Notes under the pieces: generated by a model | The model's input: the letters and a program-made list of their open reading frames with translations, nothing else | What the model was told of the DNA's origin: nothing | Databases searched by the model: none | In this document: piece by piece, positions 6,710-12,269 of the stretch | How the letters are laid out: every line of letters begins with the position of its first letter | Numbering within the stretch: the first letter of the stretch is position 1 | DNA from: an uncultured Centipeda sp. | GTDB taxonomy: Bacteria; Bacillota; Negativicutes; Selenomonadales; Selenomonadaceae | DNA length: 13,262 nucleotides | Reading direction: 5' to 3' | Assembly: GCA_937925565.1 (NCBI GenBank) | Contig: CALALM010000130.1 | Coordinates: forward strand, 1 to 13,262 | Translations under genes and position numbers: made by a program

Positions 6710-7162
6710 ATGACTCCGTTTCTGTACTTTCTCGCGGCGGCAGGTGTGCTTGCGGCGCTCTTTGGATTGTGCGCATACGGGATGACATGGAGGGAGAACA
6801 GAAAACGCAGACGCAAAGAGGAACGGATCGCCGCGCTGCGACGGACGCTGACCCCGTATGATTTTTACCGTACGGTGCCCTCTGCCGTCAATCAATCGTT
6901 CTCATTCGGTCCTATGCAGGCGGGCGACCGTGTCCGCATACGGCGGGCGTTCACGGACTATAATGGGCACTGTTATGCGGCAGGTGAAGAATTTTTCTTC
7001 GCGTGCACGTATTTCCTGCCGTATGACGACGGCTACACCCTGTTCATTTCCTATGACGGCAGGGAAATCAGCTGCATCTGCCTCCAAATGCGTTCGGAAG
7101 CGCAGTGGGATATCTGCGTGGCTGCGGAGAAATATTTCGAAGTGGTCCTTCCCCGTCTGTGA
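6710..7162 (+). CDS. Membrane-anchored DUF3601-like protein
   Basis: 150 residues; AAAGGCGG-type ribosome site at about 6695-6703 before ATG 6710. Residues 3-24 form one transmembrane helix (FLYFLAAAGVLAALFGLCAY), followed by a strongly basic stretch (RENRKRRRKEE, about 28-38), predicting an N-out anchor with a cytoplasmic domain. The soluble part has an aromatic, beta-rich pattern: QAGDRVRIRRAFTDYNG, GEEFFF, then FLPYDDGYTLFISYDG and CLQMRSEAQWDI. This resembles the DUF3601 pattern (x-G-x-x-Y/V-x-V-x3-F-x-DY-x-G ... FLPYDDGLTLF ... LQ-x-R-x-E-x-Q), recalled from memory and not searched. No function is known. Its GC content looks lower than that of neighbours. It converges on the HEPN gene, with 10 bp between stop codons. 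Confidence 0.72.
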   Translation: MTPFLYFLAAAGVLAALFGLCAYGMTWRENRKRRRKEERIAALRRTLTPYDFYRTVPSAVNQSFSFGPMQAGDRVRIRRAFTDYNGHCYAAGEEFFFACTYFLPYDDGYTLFISYDGREISCICLQMRSEAQWDICVAAEKYFEVVLPRL

Positions 7163-7166
7163 CGGG
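7152..7166. terminator. Small hairpin between convergent genes
   Basis: CCCGTC (7152-7157) and GACGGG (7161-7166) form a perfect 6-bp stem with a 3-nt loop, overlapping the stop codon of the DUF3601-like gene and 7 bp from the stop of the HEPN gene. No T tract follows on either strand, so it is only a weak candidate terminator for both. Confidence 0.3.
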
Positions 7167-7172
7167 CAGGAT

Positions 7173-7583
7173 TTAGGGCATATCGGCGGTCAGCAGCGCC
7201 CCATAGCGCTCCCTGAGCCCCGTTTCCACTGCACGGAATGCGGGGATGTACTGCGTCAGGATATCCCCGACCAGTTTCTGTGCAAGCGCACTGTTATAGA
7301 TGTGCGTCACGTCGTTCCGTGCACGGAGCATACGAAGCCATGTGTCCTCATCCAGGAAGTCATAGAGGCGGTATGCCTCCTTGATGATACTGCGCGGCGA
7401 CCCGGAGGCGGCGACCTCCAGTCCCTCATAGCGCAGGAGATCCTTGAGGAGTTTCCACCCAAGCTCAAACTGAATAAAGAACTTGTCAATGATCCCGCTG
7501 ATGATGAATTCATTTGTCAAGTCCTGTGTGTGTGCCTGTCGCAGAACTCTTAGGTGGCGCACAAATTCGTCATACCGCTTCAT
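7173..7583 (-). CDS. hepT: HEPN-domain protein, HI0074/HepT-like (putative toxin of a HEPN/MNT pair)
   Basis: 136 residues, all-helical in appearance, of the nucleotidyltransferase substrate-binding (HI0074) family. It carries R89-N-D-V-T-H94-I-Y96, which matches the R-x4-H-x-Y motif of HEPN ribonuclease toxins. In the studied HepT/MntA systems the Arg and His form the RNase site and the Tyr is AMPylated by the partner nucleotidyltransferase, switching the toxin off. All three residues are present, so an active toxin is plausible but inferred. The gene starts inside the end of the MNT gene (14-bp overlap), so the two are made in fixed ratio. The pair follows mnmE directly. Base composition is nearer 50% GC than that of mnmE by eye, suggesting later acquisition. 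It could instead act as a plain substrate-binding subunit, as first proposed for HI0074. Confidence 0.85.
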   Translation of the reverse strand: MKRYDEFVRHLRVLRQAHTQDLTNEFIISGIIDKFFIQFELGWKLLKDLLRYEGLEVAASGSPRSIIKEAYRLYDFLDEDTWLRMLRARNDVTHIYNSALAQKLVGDILTQYIPAFRAVETGLRERYGALLTADMP

Positions 7584-7884
7584 AGAGAATCACTCCGTCC
7601 CGTTCAATCTCTGCCCTGAGCACAGGAGAAACCGTGCCGTCCATATGGACAATGTCAAACGAGAGCAGGGTTTCCACATCCTCGTCCACGGCAAAGGAAA
7701 AATCGCGGAACTGCGGGCAGCCATAGACGGCAAGGTCGATATCACTTTTCTCGTCATGCGTACGCCGCGCGCGCGAGCCAAAGAGGACAAGCCGCTCTAC
7801 ACCGTAAGTGCGTGCAAGTTTTCGCAATGCATCAAAGATCTGTGTCTCCCGCGCTGCCCATGATACTTCGCTGTAACGCCGCAT
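7570..7884 (-). CDS. mntA: Minimal nucleotidyltransferase, MntA-like (putative antitoxin)
   Basis: 104 residues from the ATG at 7884, which lies 7 bp after the mnmE stop. Only a weak AGG is seen upstream, within the mnmE stop region, so translational coupling to mnmE is likely. A longer form reading into mnmE is possible but would add a Ser/Ala-rich extension not typical of the family. The protein shows G36-S37-x10-D48-x-D50, the exact GSX10DXD signature of minimal nucleotidyltransferases, and a third candidate carboxylate at Asp77 (SFDIVHMD). In characterised MNT/HEPN pairs this enzyme transfers AMP from ATP onto the HEPN partner's tyrosine and neutralises it. All catalytic positions are intact. 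The stop overlaps the start of the HEPN gene. Confidence 0.87.
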   Translation of the reverse strand: MRRYSEVSWAARETQIFDALRKLARTYGVERLVLFGSRARRTHDEKSDIDLAVYGCPQFRDFSFAVDEDVETLLSFDIVHMDGTVSPVLRAEIERDGVILYEAV

Positions 7885-7891
7885 CCCATAC

Positions 7892-9268
7892 CTACTTTCC
7901 GATGCAGAACTCGCTGAAGATGCGGTCAATCAAATCTGTATCGACGGTCTCGCCGAGGATTTCGCCGAGGGTCTCATAAGCGGCTCTGAGGTCGATGGAG
8001 ACGAAGTCGCTGCCCATGTCCGCCGCAAGCGTCCGCTCCGCCTCCGCAAGGTGTTCGAGGGCGCGGCGCAGCACCTCCGCCTCACGCTCCTTGTTCGGGA
8101 GCGCGCCGTCGCTGAGATCGCCCTCCATCATCCGAATGCGGTCGGCGATGGTTGCGCGCAGGGCGTCCATCCCGGTGCCGGCGTGCGCGGAGATCATCAG
8201 GACGGGGGCGTTCATGTCGTCAAAGTCGGTGACGCGGAGAACCGAGGCGCAGTCCTCCTTGTTGCAGAGGATGATGGTGTCGGCGTGCATCGTGCGCAGG
8301 CGCGCGAGAAGTTCACGATCCTCGTCGGTGAGTGCGCTTGAGCGGTCAAAGACGGCGAGGACGAGCTCGGCGTCCGCAAGATGCTGCTCCGTGCGTGCGA
8401 CACCGATCCGCTCGACCGCATCCTCTGTTGCGCGCAGTCCTGCGGTGTCGAGGAGTCTGAGCGGAATCCCTTCGACGCTGATCTCCTCCTCGATGACATC
8501 CCGCGTGGTGCCGGGCACCTCCGTGACGATGGCGCGCTCCGTGCCCACGAGAGCGTTGAGGAGGCTGGACTTGCCGACGTTCGGGCGTCCGACGATGACG
8601 GTCTTGACACCCTCGCGCAGGATGCGTCCCGCCTGTGCCCCGGTGAGGAGGTGCTGCACAGCGGCAGCCGCGTCGGTGATATCCTCCATGAGCGCGACGT
8701 CGGATGCTGCGGGGATGTCATCCTCCGGGAAGTCGATCCCTGCCTCGATGCGCGCAATCGCGCCGAGGAGACTCTGACGAATCTCTATGATCTCCTCCGA
8801 GAGTGCACCTGCCATGCGTTCGCGTGCGGCGCGTGCGGCACGGACACTCTTTGCGGCGATGAGCTCCATGACGCCCTCGGCACGCGCGAGGTCCAGCCGT
8901 CCATTGAGAAAGGCACGCTTGGTGAACTCTCCCGCCTCTGCGGGGCGTGCCCCCGCCTCCCACGTGCGCCGGAGCACCTCACGCAGGACGATCGTACCGC
9001 CGTGGCATTGAAGCTCGACCGTATCCTCGCCCGTATACGAGTGCGGTGCGCGCATGTAGAGGAGGATCCCCTCGTCGATGATGGTGCCGTCTGCCGCAAC
9101 GATATTCCCGTACCGTGCGGTGTACGGCGCGATCTCCCCGAGCGTTCCCCGCATGGGGCGGAATACGGCGCGCGCGACGGCAAGAGCCGCCGTGCCGCTC
9201 ACGCGGATGATGCCGATGCCGCCCACCCCGTGCGGCGTCGCAATCTGACTGATGGTGTCTTCGGTCAT
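7892..9268 (-). CDS. mnmE: tRNA uridine-5-carboxymethylaminomethyl synthesis GTPase MnmE
   Basis: 458 residues, normal for the family. The ATG at 9268 follows a GGGAAAGGGA purine run and gives the standard start (TISQIATPHGVGGIGIIRVSG). Domains: folate-binding N-terminal domain (1-120) with EFTKRAFLNGRLDLARAE, helical domain, then a G domain with GRPNVGKS (227-234), TTRD (254-257), DTAG (274-277), NKED (336-339) and SAHAGTG, and the C-terminal FCIGK carrying the conserved Cys455. MnmE with MnmG installs the cmnm5 group at wobble U34 of several tRNAs; GTP hydrolysis is potassium-stimulated. All motifs are intact. The expected partner gene mnmG does not follow; a HEPN/MNT pair does. It is separated from khpB by 173 bp that contain two hairpins, so it may be transcribed at a level different from the genes upstream. 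Confidence 0.97.
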   Translation of the reverse strand: MTEDTISQIATPHGVGGIGIIRVSGTAALAVARAVFRPMRGTLGEIAPYTARYGNIVAADGTIIDEGILLYMRAPHSYTGEDTVELQCHGGTIVLREVLRRTWEAGARPAEAGEFTKRAFLNGRLDLARAEGVMELIAAKSVRAARAARERMAGALSEEIIEIRQSLLGAIARIEAGIDFPEDDIPAASDVALMEDITDAAAAVQHLLTGAQAGRILREGVKTVIVGRPNVGKSSLLNALVGTERAIVTEVPGTTRDVIEEEISVEGIPLRLLDTAGLRATEDAVERIGVARTEQHLADAELVLAVFDRSSALTDEDRELLARLRTMHADTIILCNKEDCASVLRVTDFDDMNAPVLMISAHAGTGMDALRATIADRIRMMEGDLSDGALPNKEREAEVLRRALEHLAEAERTLAADMGSDFVSIDLRAAYETLGEILGETVDTDLIDRIFSEFCIGK

Positions 9269-9299
9269 GCTTTCCCTTTCCCCGTAAAAGTCGAAAGGG

Positions 9300-9347
9300 G
9301 ATCCCCAATGCGCACGCCTCGCTGTGCAAGCGGTCGCGTTGGGGATC
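9300..9347. repeat. Long imperfect inverted repeat between khpB and mnmE
   Basis: GATCCCCAA (9300-9308) pairs with TTGGGGATC (9339-9347). The stem continues through one mismatch to 9312/9335, and an inner CGCT/AGCG stem (9320-9323 with 9329-9332) fills the loop. No T tract follows on either strand, so it is not a standard terminator. It lies 32 bp ahead of the mnmE start codon and could be an RNA processing or stability element of the operon. Confidence 0.6.
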
Positions 9348-9389
9348 TCTCTCCCGATCATCCCTGATTCCAAAGATTGTATGAAAGAA

Positions 9390-9428
9390 GGGTGCTGTAC
9401 GAAGCCTTCCCCACTCCGCACAACACCC
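9390..9428 (-). terminator. Weak terminator-like hairpin after khpB
   Basis: On the minus strand GGGTGTTGT (9428-9420) pairs with ACAGCACCC (9398-9390) with one G-U, around a 21-nt loop, followed by TTCTTTC. It starts 13 bp after the khpB stop codon. The long loop and interrupted T run suggest partial termination only. Confidence 0.45.
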
Positions 9429-9441
9429 CATTTTCTATCCC

Positions 9442-10548
9442 TCACCGCTCGTAGCGGTCGTAGCCCGGTTCCTCGTAGTCCCGCGCGTAACGTCTGCGGC
9501 GCGGTACAATGACAACGTAACGGCGCGGGTTGTCGCCCGCGCTGTAGGTGGTGACGCGGCGGTTGTCCTGCAGCGCCATGTGGATGATCTTGCGCTCGTG
9601 GCGGCTCATGGGCTCGAGATGAATCTCCTCGCCGATGCGGCACGCCTTGTCCGCGAGATGCCCCGCGAGTCTCGTCAGTGTCTCCTCGCGCCGCGCACGG
9701 TAGTCCTCCACGTCGAGGATGATCCGCGCATAGCCCGTCTCTGGGATCCTGTTGATGACGAGGTTCGTGAGGTACTGAAGCGCGTCGAGGGTCGCGCCGT
9801 GTTTGCCGATGAGAATGCCAAGGCTGTCCCCATGCATGTTGAAGATGGTGCCCGTAGGCGTGTCCGTGCGGTGCAGCGTAACGGTGAGATGCATCGCGGC
9901 AAAGATCTCCCCGAGGAATTTCTCGGCAGCAGCCGCCATCTCGTCCGTGAGCGGGATGAGCGGACTGTCGGTACGCTCGCGCCGCTCGCGCCGATCATCC
10001 TCCTGCCTCTCACGCTCTGCATATCGGCTGCGCTGCAGACGGCTCTCCCCGTAGCCGCCGCGTGCGGAATAGTCGCGCTGTACGCGCTCGCCATAGCCGC
10101 CGCGCGTGTTCTCACGCGGCACGCAATCCTCATAGCTGCGCCCGCCGGTCCGGCGCCGCTCCTCAAAGCTGTGGCACGGGTCGCTCTGCTCCGCATTTCT
10201 ACGCGCACAGGAGCGCAGATCCGTGTGAAACCGCTTCGGACGCACGCCAAACCCGTCGTTCTCCGCACGTTCTGCGGATCGCGCAGGCGGTGGTGCGGAC
10301 GGTGCCTGCACCGATGCAATCACGGTCGGCGCTGCGGGGGTCTGCATCTGTGTGCGCTGCGACGGAATCACAGGGCGTGTCGTGACGCGGATGCGCGCCT
10401 CGCGTTTGCCCCATAATCCGAGGAATCCACCGGACGGCTCCTGAATGACCTCGTAGGTGACCTCGGCTCTCCCGCAGCCAAGTTTATCAAGGGCGGCTCC
10501 AAGCGCTTCCTCGACAGTCTTGCCCGTGGTCTCGATGATCTCTGCCAT
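9442..10548 (-). CDS. khpB: RNA-binding protein KhpB/Jag (Jag-N, KH, R3H) with a long Arg-rich linker
   Basis: 368 residues; the ATG at 10548 comes one base after the yidC stop (TGACATG), so translation is coupled. The Jag-N domain (1-56) has GKTVEEAL and the typical GGFLGLWGKREARIRV. A linker from about 57 to 200 is Pro/Ala-rich at first and then Arg/Glu/Tyr-rich, with two copies of RGGYGE (149-154, 163-168). The KH domain has the GxxG loop in IGKHG (247-251), and the R3H domain has R319-x3-H323. After R3H comes a basic Arg/Tyr tail (351-368). KhpB, usually with KhpA, binds many RNAs and affects cell elongation and division in Gram-positives. The linker is longer than in the Jag proteins I know; domain motifs are intact. 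The position after yidC is the standard one. Confidence 0.94.
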   Translation of the reverse strand: MAEIIETTGKTVEEALGAALDKLGCGRAEVTYEVIQEPSGGFLGLWGKREARIRVTTRPVIPSQRTQMQTPAAPTVIASVQAPSAPPPARSAERAENDGFGVRPKRFHTDLRSCARRNAEQSDPCHSFEERRRTGGRSYEDCVPRENTRGGYGERVQRDYSARGGYGESRLQRSRYAERERQEDDRRERRERTDSPLIPLTDEMAAAAEKFLGEIFAAMHLTVTLHRTDTPTGTIFNMHGDSLGILIGKHGATLDALQYLTNLVINRIPETGYARIILDVEDYRARREETLTRLAGHLADKACRIGEEIHLEPMSRHERKIIHMALQDNRRVTTYSAGDNPRRYVVIVPRRRRYARDYEEPGYDRYER

Positions 10549-10549
10549 G

Positions 10550-11224
10550 TCAGTGCGCCTCCTTCGCCGGTGCGTTCCCGCCGCGATACATCCACCACTG
10601 CTGGGCGATCTGGACAACGTTCATCGTCACCCAATAGAGTACGAGTCCGGAAGGGAACGTGAGGCTGATCCAACCGATGAAGAGCGGCATGACGGTCATC
10701 ATGATCTTCATCTGGGCATTCATCTCGGTGGAGGTCATCTTCTGCTGGAGATAGGTGGTCGCCGCCGAGAGAACGGGCAGGATATAGAGCGGGTCGGGCT
10801 CGCTCATATTCGGCAGCCAGAAGAACGCCGCCGCCTCCGGACTCGGGAAGGTGAAGTTGAAGAGCGCATAGTACATACCCATGAGAATGGGCATCTGCAC
10901 AAGCAGCGGCAGGCAGCCCGCAAGCGGATTGACGCCCGCCTCGCGGAAGAGTTCGCCCGTCTTCTGTTGGAGCATCTGCGGGTTGTTTTTGTACTTTTCC
11001 TGAATCTTTTTCATTTTCGGCTGGATTTCCTGCATCGCCTTCATGGACTTGATCTGCTTGACGGTGAGTGGGTAGGTCACGACCTTGATGAGGATGGTGA
11101 GGAGAATGATGGGAAAGCCGTAGCTGGCAAGTCCTGCGGCGCTCGTAACGGTATAGAATGCGCCGAGAATGAACTGCAGGACATGGATGATGGGTGCAAA
11201 GAGATTGCTGAAAAATTCGATCAA
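10550..11224 (-). CDS. yidC: Membrane protein insertase YidC (short, Gram-positive type)
   Basis: 224 residues beginning at a TTG codon (11224). AGGAGG lies 8 bp before it, and the first in-frame ATG is far inside the conserved core, so TTG is the supported start. There is no large periplasmic domain and no lipobox Cys, unlike Bacillus SpoIIIJ. Five membrane segments are visible: a start helix with ILGAFYTVTSAAGLASYGFPIILLTILI, then the cytoplasmic hairpin (KQIKSMKAMQEIQPKMKKIQEKYKNN), NPLAGCLPLLVQMPILMGMYYAL, LYILPVLSAATTY, and MPLFIGWISLTFPSGLVLYWVTMNV. Lys47 sits where many homologues have the hydrophilic-groove Arg. YidC inserts small and multi-span membrane proteins alone or with SecYEG. 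It is flanked by yidD and khpB, as usual. Confidence 0.96.
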   Translation of the reverse strand: MIEFFSNLFAPIIHVLQFILGAFYTVTSAAGLASYGFPIILLTILIKVVTYPLTVKQIKSMKAMQEIQPKMKKIQEKYKNNPQMLQQKTGELFREAGVNPLAGCLPLLVQMPILMGMYYALFNFTFPSPEAAAFFWLPNMSEPDPLYILPVLSAATTYLQQKMTSTEMNAQMKIMMTVMPLFIGWISLTFPSGLVLYWVTMNVVQIAQQWWMYRGGNAPAKEAH

Positions 11225-11297
11225 TTCTGGTTCCTCCTACTTTTGGGAAGTATGTGTGTAAAATTTCGATTGTATTGTTTCTTTTTGTTTTGTTTTC

Positions 11298-11328
11298 GTG
11301 TTCGTGATACAATGCCCAACGCGAACAC
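11298..11328. repeat. Inverted repeat GTGTTCG-N17-CGAACAC in the yidD-yidC gap
   Basis: Perfect 7-bp arms at 11298-11304 and 11322-11328. The 118-bp gap is otherwise A/T-rich and, on the operon strand, forms an A-rich leader for yidC. The spacer contains TACAAT (11308-11313) on the plus strand. No T tract follows, so it is either an operator-like palindrome or an RNA hairpin. Confidence 0.5.
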
Positions 11329-11342
11329 ATCGTTACGTCATC

Positions 11343-11552
11343 CTATGGTACAGGATCGTAGCCGCCCGCATGGAACGGGTGACAGCGCAGGATGCGCCGG
11401 AGTGCCATCCATCCACCGCGCCGCGCGCCGTAGCGCCCGATCGCCTCCATCGCGTAGGCGGAACAAGTGGGATAGTAGCGGCAGTGCGGCGGGGTCAGCG
11501 GTGAGATGCAGCCCCGATAGAACCGTATCAGAAGGAGGAGCAGGCACTTCAT
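11343..11552 (-). CDS. yidD: Membrane protein insertion efficiency factor YidD
   Basis: 69 residues starting at the ATG at 11552, whose bases overlap the rnpA stop (ATGA), with a GGGGGAG ribosome site. The family pattern is complete: [30 protein letters not shown] with its cysteines (15, 24, 30), the G-x2-G step, and [17 protein letters not shown] at the end. YidD is a small, membrane-attached protein with an amphipathic N-terminal helix that aids YidC- and Sec-dependent insertion. It is found between rnpA and yidC in most bacteria, as here. A start 6 codons upstream is possible but lies inside rnpA without a better ribosome site. Confidence 0.96.
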   Translation of the reverse strand: MKCLLLLLIRFYRGCISPLTPPHCRYYPTCSAYAMEAIGRYGARRGGWMALRRILRCHPFHAGGYDPVP

Positions 11553-11932
11553 CGCCGCTCCCCCGCGCATTCGGTTCCGTCCGCGAAGATTTTCGCGCGG
11601 CGTGCGAGCCGTCGCAGCTCGGTGGCGGCATCCTGCATTTTGCGCGCGGCAAGTCCCGCGCGTCCGATCAGGAGAATCCCGACATCTGTGCGCAGTTCGT
11701 ACTGCATATGGCGGTACGCCTCACGCAGGAGACGCTTCGTGCGGTTGCGCACGGCGGCACAGCCCAGTTTTTTCCCTGCGGCAAAGCCGACCCTGCCGGC
11801 AACGCGCGCGTCCCGCAGGACATAGAGGATCATCCCGCGTCCCACGACGGCAGTGCCCTTTTGATAGACGTATTGAAAGTCGCTGCGCCGCTTGATCATC
11901 TTGGTGCGCGGCAGTGTGTGTCTTTTTTCCAT
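11549..11932 (-). CDS. rnpA: Ribonuclease P protein component
   Basis: 127 residues. RnpA binds the catalytic RNase P RNA and helps it cut 5' leaders from pre-tRNAs. The diagnostic RNR element is present as [22 protein letters not shown] (about residues 53-74), and the N-terminal [20 protein letters not shown] fits the aromatic substrate-cleft region. Cys replaces the usual Asn in KKxGNAVVRNR, a common substitution type. The stop overlaps the yidD start. The start codon is only 6 bp past the T tract of a strong hairpin, and I see no ribosome binding site outside that hairpin. An internal Met12 start is possible but would remove conserved N-terminal residues and also lacks a ribosome site. Confidence 0.96.
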   Translation of the reverse strand: MEKRHTLPRTKMIKRRSDFQYVYQKGTAVVGRGMILYVLRDARVAGRVGFAAGKKLGCAAVRNRTKRLLREAYRHMQYELRTDVGILLIGRAGLAARKMQDAATELRRLARRAKIFADGTECAGERR

Positions 11933-11938
11933 ATCGCT

Positions 11939-11966
11939 AAAAAAGAGGTCACCCGCGGTGACCTCT
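11939..11966 (-). terminator. Intrinsic terminator/attenuator between rpmH and rnpA
   Basis: On the minus strand a perfect 10-bp stem (11957-11966 with 11944-11953) with a 3-nt loop is followed by six T's (11944-11939). It begins 13 bp after the rpmH stop and ends 6 bp before the rnpA ATG. It has all parts of an efficient terminator, so most rpmH transcripts should stop here and only part should continue into rnpA. Confidence 0.9.
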
Positions 11967-11979
11967 GATAGGCGCCGGC

Positions 11980-12114
11980 TTACGCCGACAGCTTCTTTCG
12001 TCCGCGCTGACGCCTTCTCTTCAATACGAGGCGGCCGCCTTTCGTCTTCATGCGCTCACGGAATCCATGTGTCTTTTTTCTCCAATGGTTGTTGGGCTGA
12101 AATGTTCTCTTCAC
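11980..12114 (-). CDS. rpmH: 50S ribosomal protein L34
   Basis: 44 residues, the usual length. It reads [20 protein letters not shown] and then the basic end with [13 protein letters not shown], a complete L34. The start is a GTG at 12114, preceded by AAGGAGGTGA (12121-12130), fully complementary to the 16S rRNA tail. L34 is a small, very basic protein of the large ribosomal subunit. It is the first gene of the origin operon and has a near-perfect promoter. A small hairpin (12135-12150) stands just upstream of the ribosome site. Confidence 0.97.
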   Translation of the reverse strand: MKRTFQPNNHWRKKTHGFRERMKTKGGRLVLKRRRQRGRKKLSA

Positions 12115-12134
12115 CTCACGTCACCTCCTTTGCT

Positions 12135-12150
12135 GCCGCTTCCACGCGGC
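12135..12150 (-). promoter_or_regulatory. Leader hairpin of rpmH
   Basis: GCCGC and GCGGC (12135-12139 and 12146-12150) form a perfect 5-bp stem with a 6-nt loop, 4 bp ahead of the rpmH ribosome site, inside a leader of about 70 nt. It could tune access to the ribosome site. There is no direct evidence of regulation. Confidence 0.4.
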
Positions 12151-12193
12151 ATGTGCCATGTGCGGCGATGTTCAATAAGTATTACCAGCAGTC

Positions 12194-12223
12194 ATTATAG
12201 ACGAAAAAAAGCGGCACTGTCAA
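12194..12223 (-). promoter_or_regulatory. Strong promoter of rpmH
   Basis: On the minus strand TTGACA (12218-12223) and TATAAT (12194-12199) are both perfect consensus, 18 bp apart. Transcription would start near 12187, about 70 nt before the GTG. The strength fits a ribosomal protein gene. Confidence 0.9.
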
Positions 12224-12269
12224 GGCGTCGCGGCTCTCTTTGCGCGTTTTTTTCCATACATAGGGCTAA

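Noticed and set aside
8381..9367. 328-codon plus-strand frame opposite mnmE
   Set aside because: Cys/Arg/Asp-rich shadow of mnmE; all G motifs of the GTPase are on the other strand.
10457..11968. 503-codon plus-strand frame opposite khpB, yidC, yidD and rnpA
   Set aside because: It runs across four well-identified genes and their gaps, has no ribosome site and no domain. A possible antisense promoter at 11285-11313 lies inside it but cannot express the frame from its start.
12229..12253. Terminator-like CGCG stem with T7 in the rpmH-dnaA gap
   Set aside because: The stem has only 4 bp, and no plus-strand gene ends upstream.
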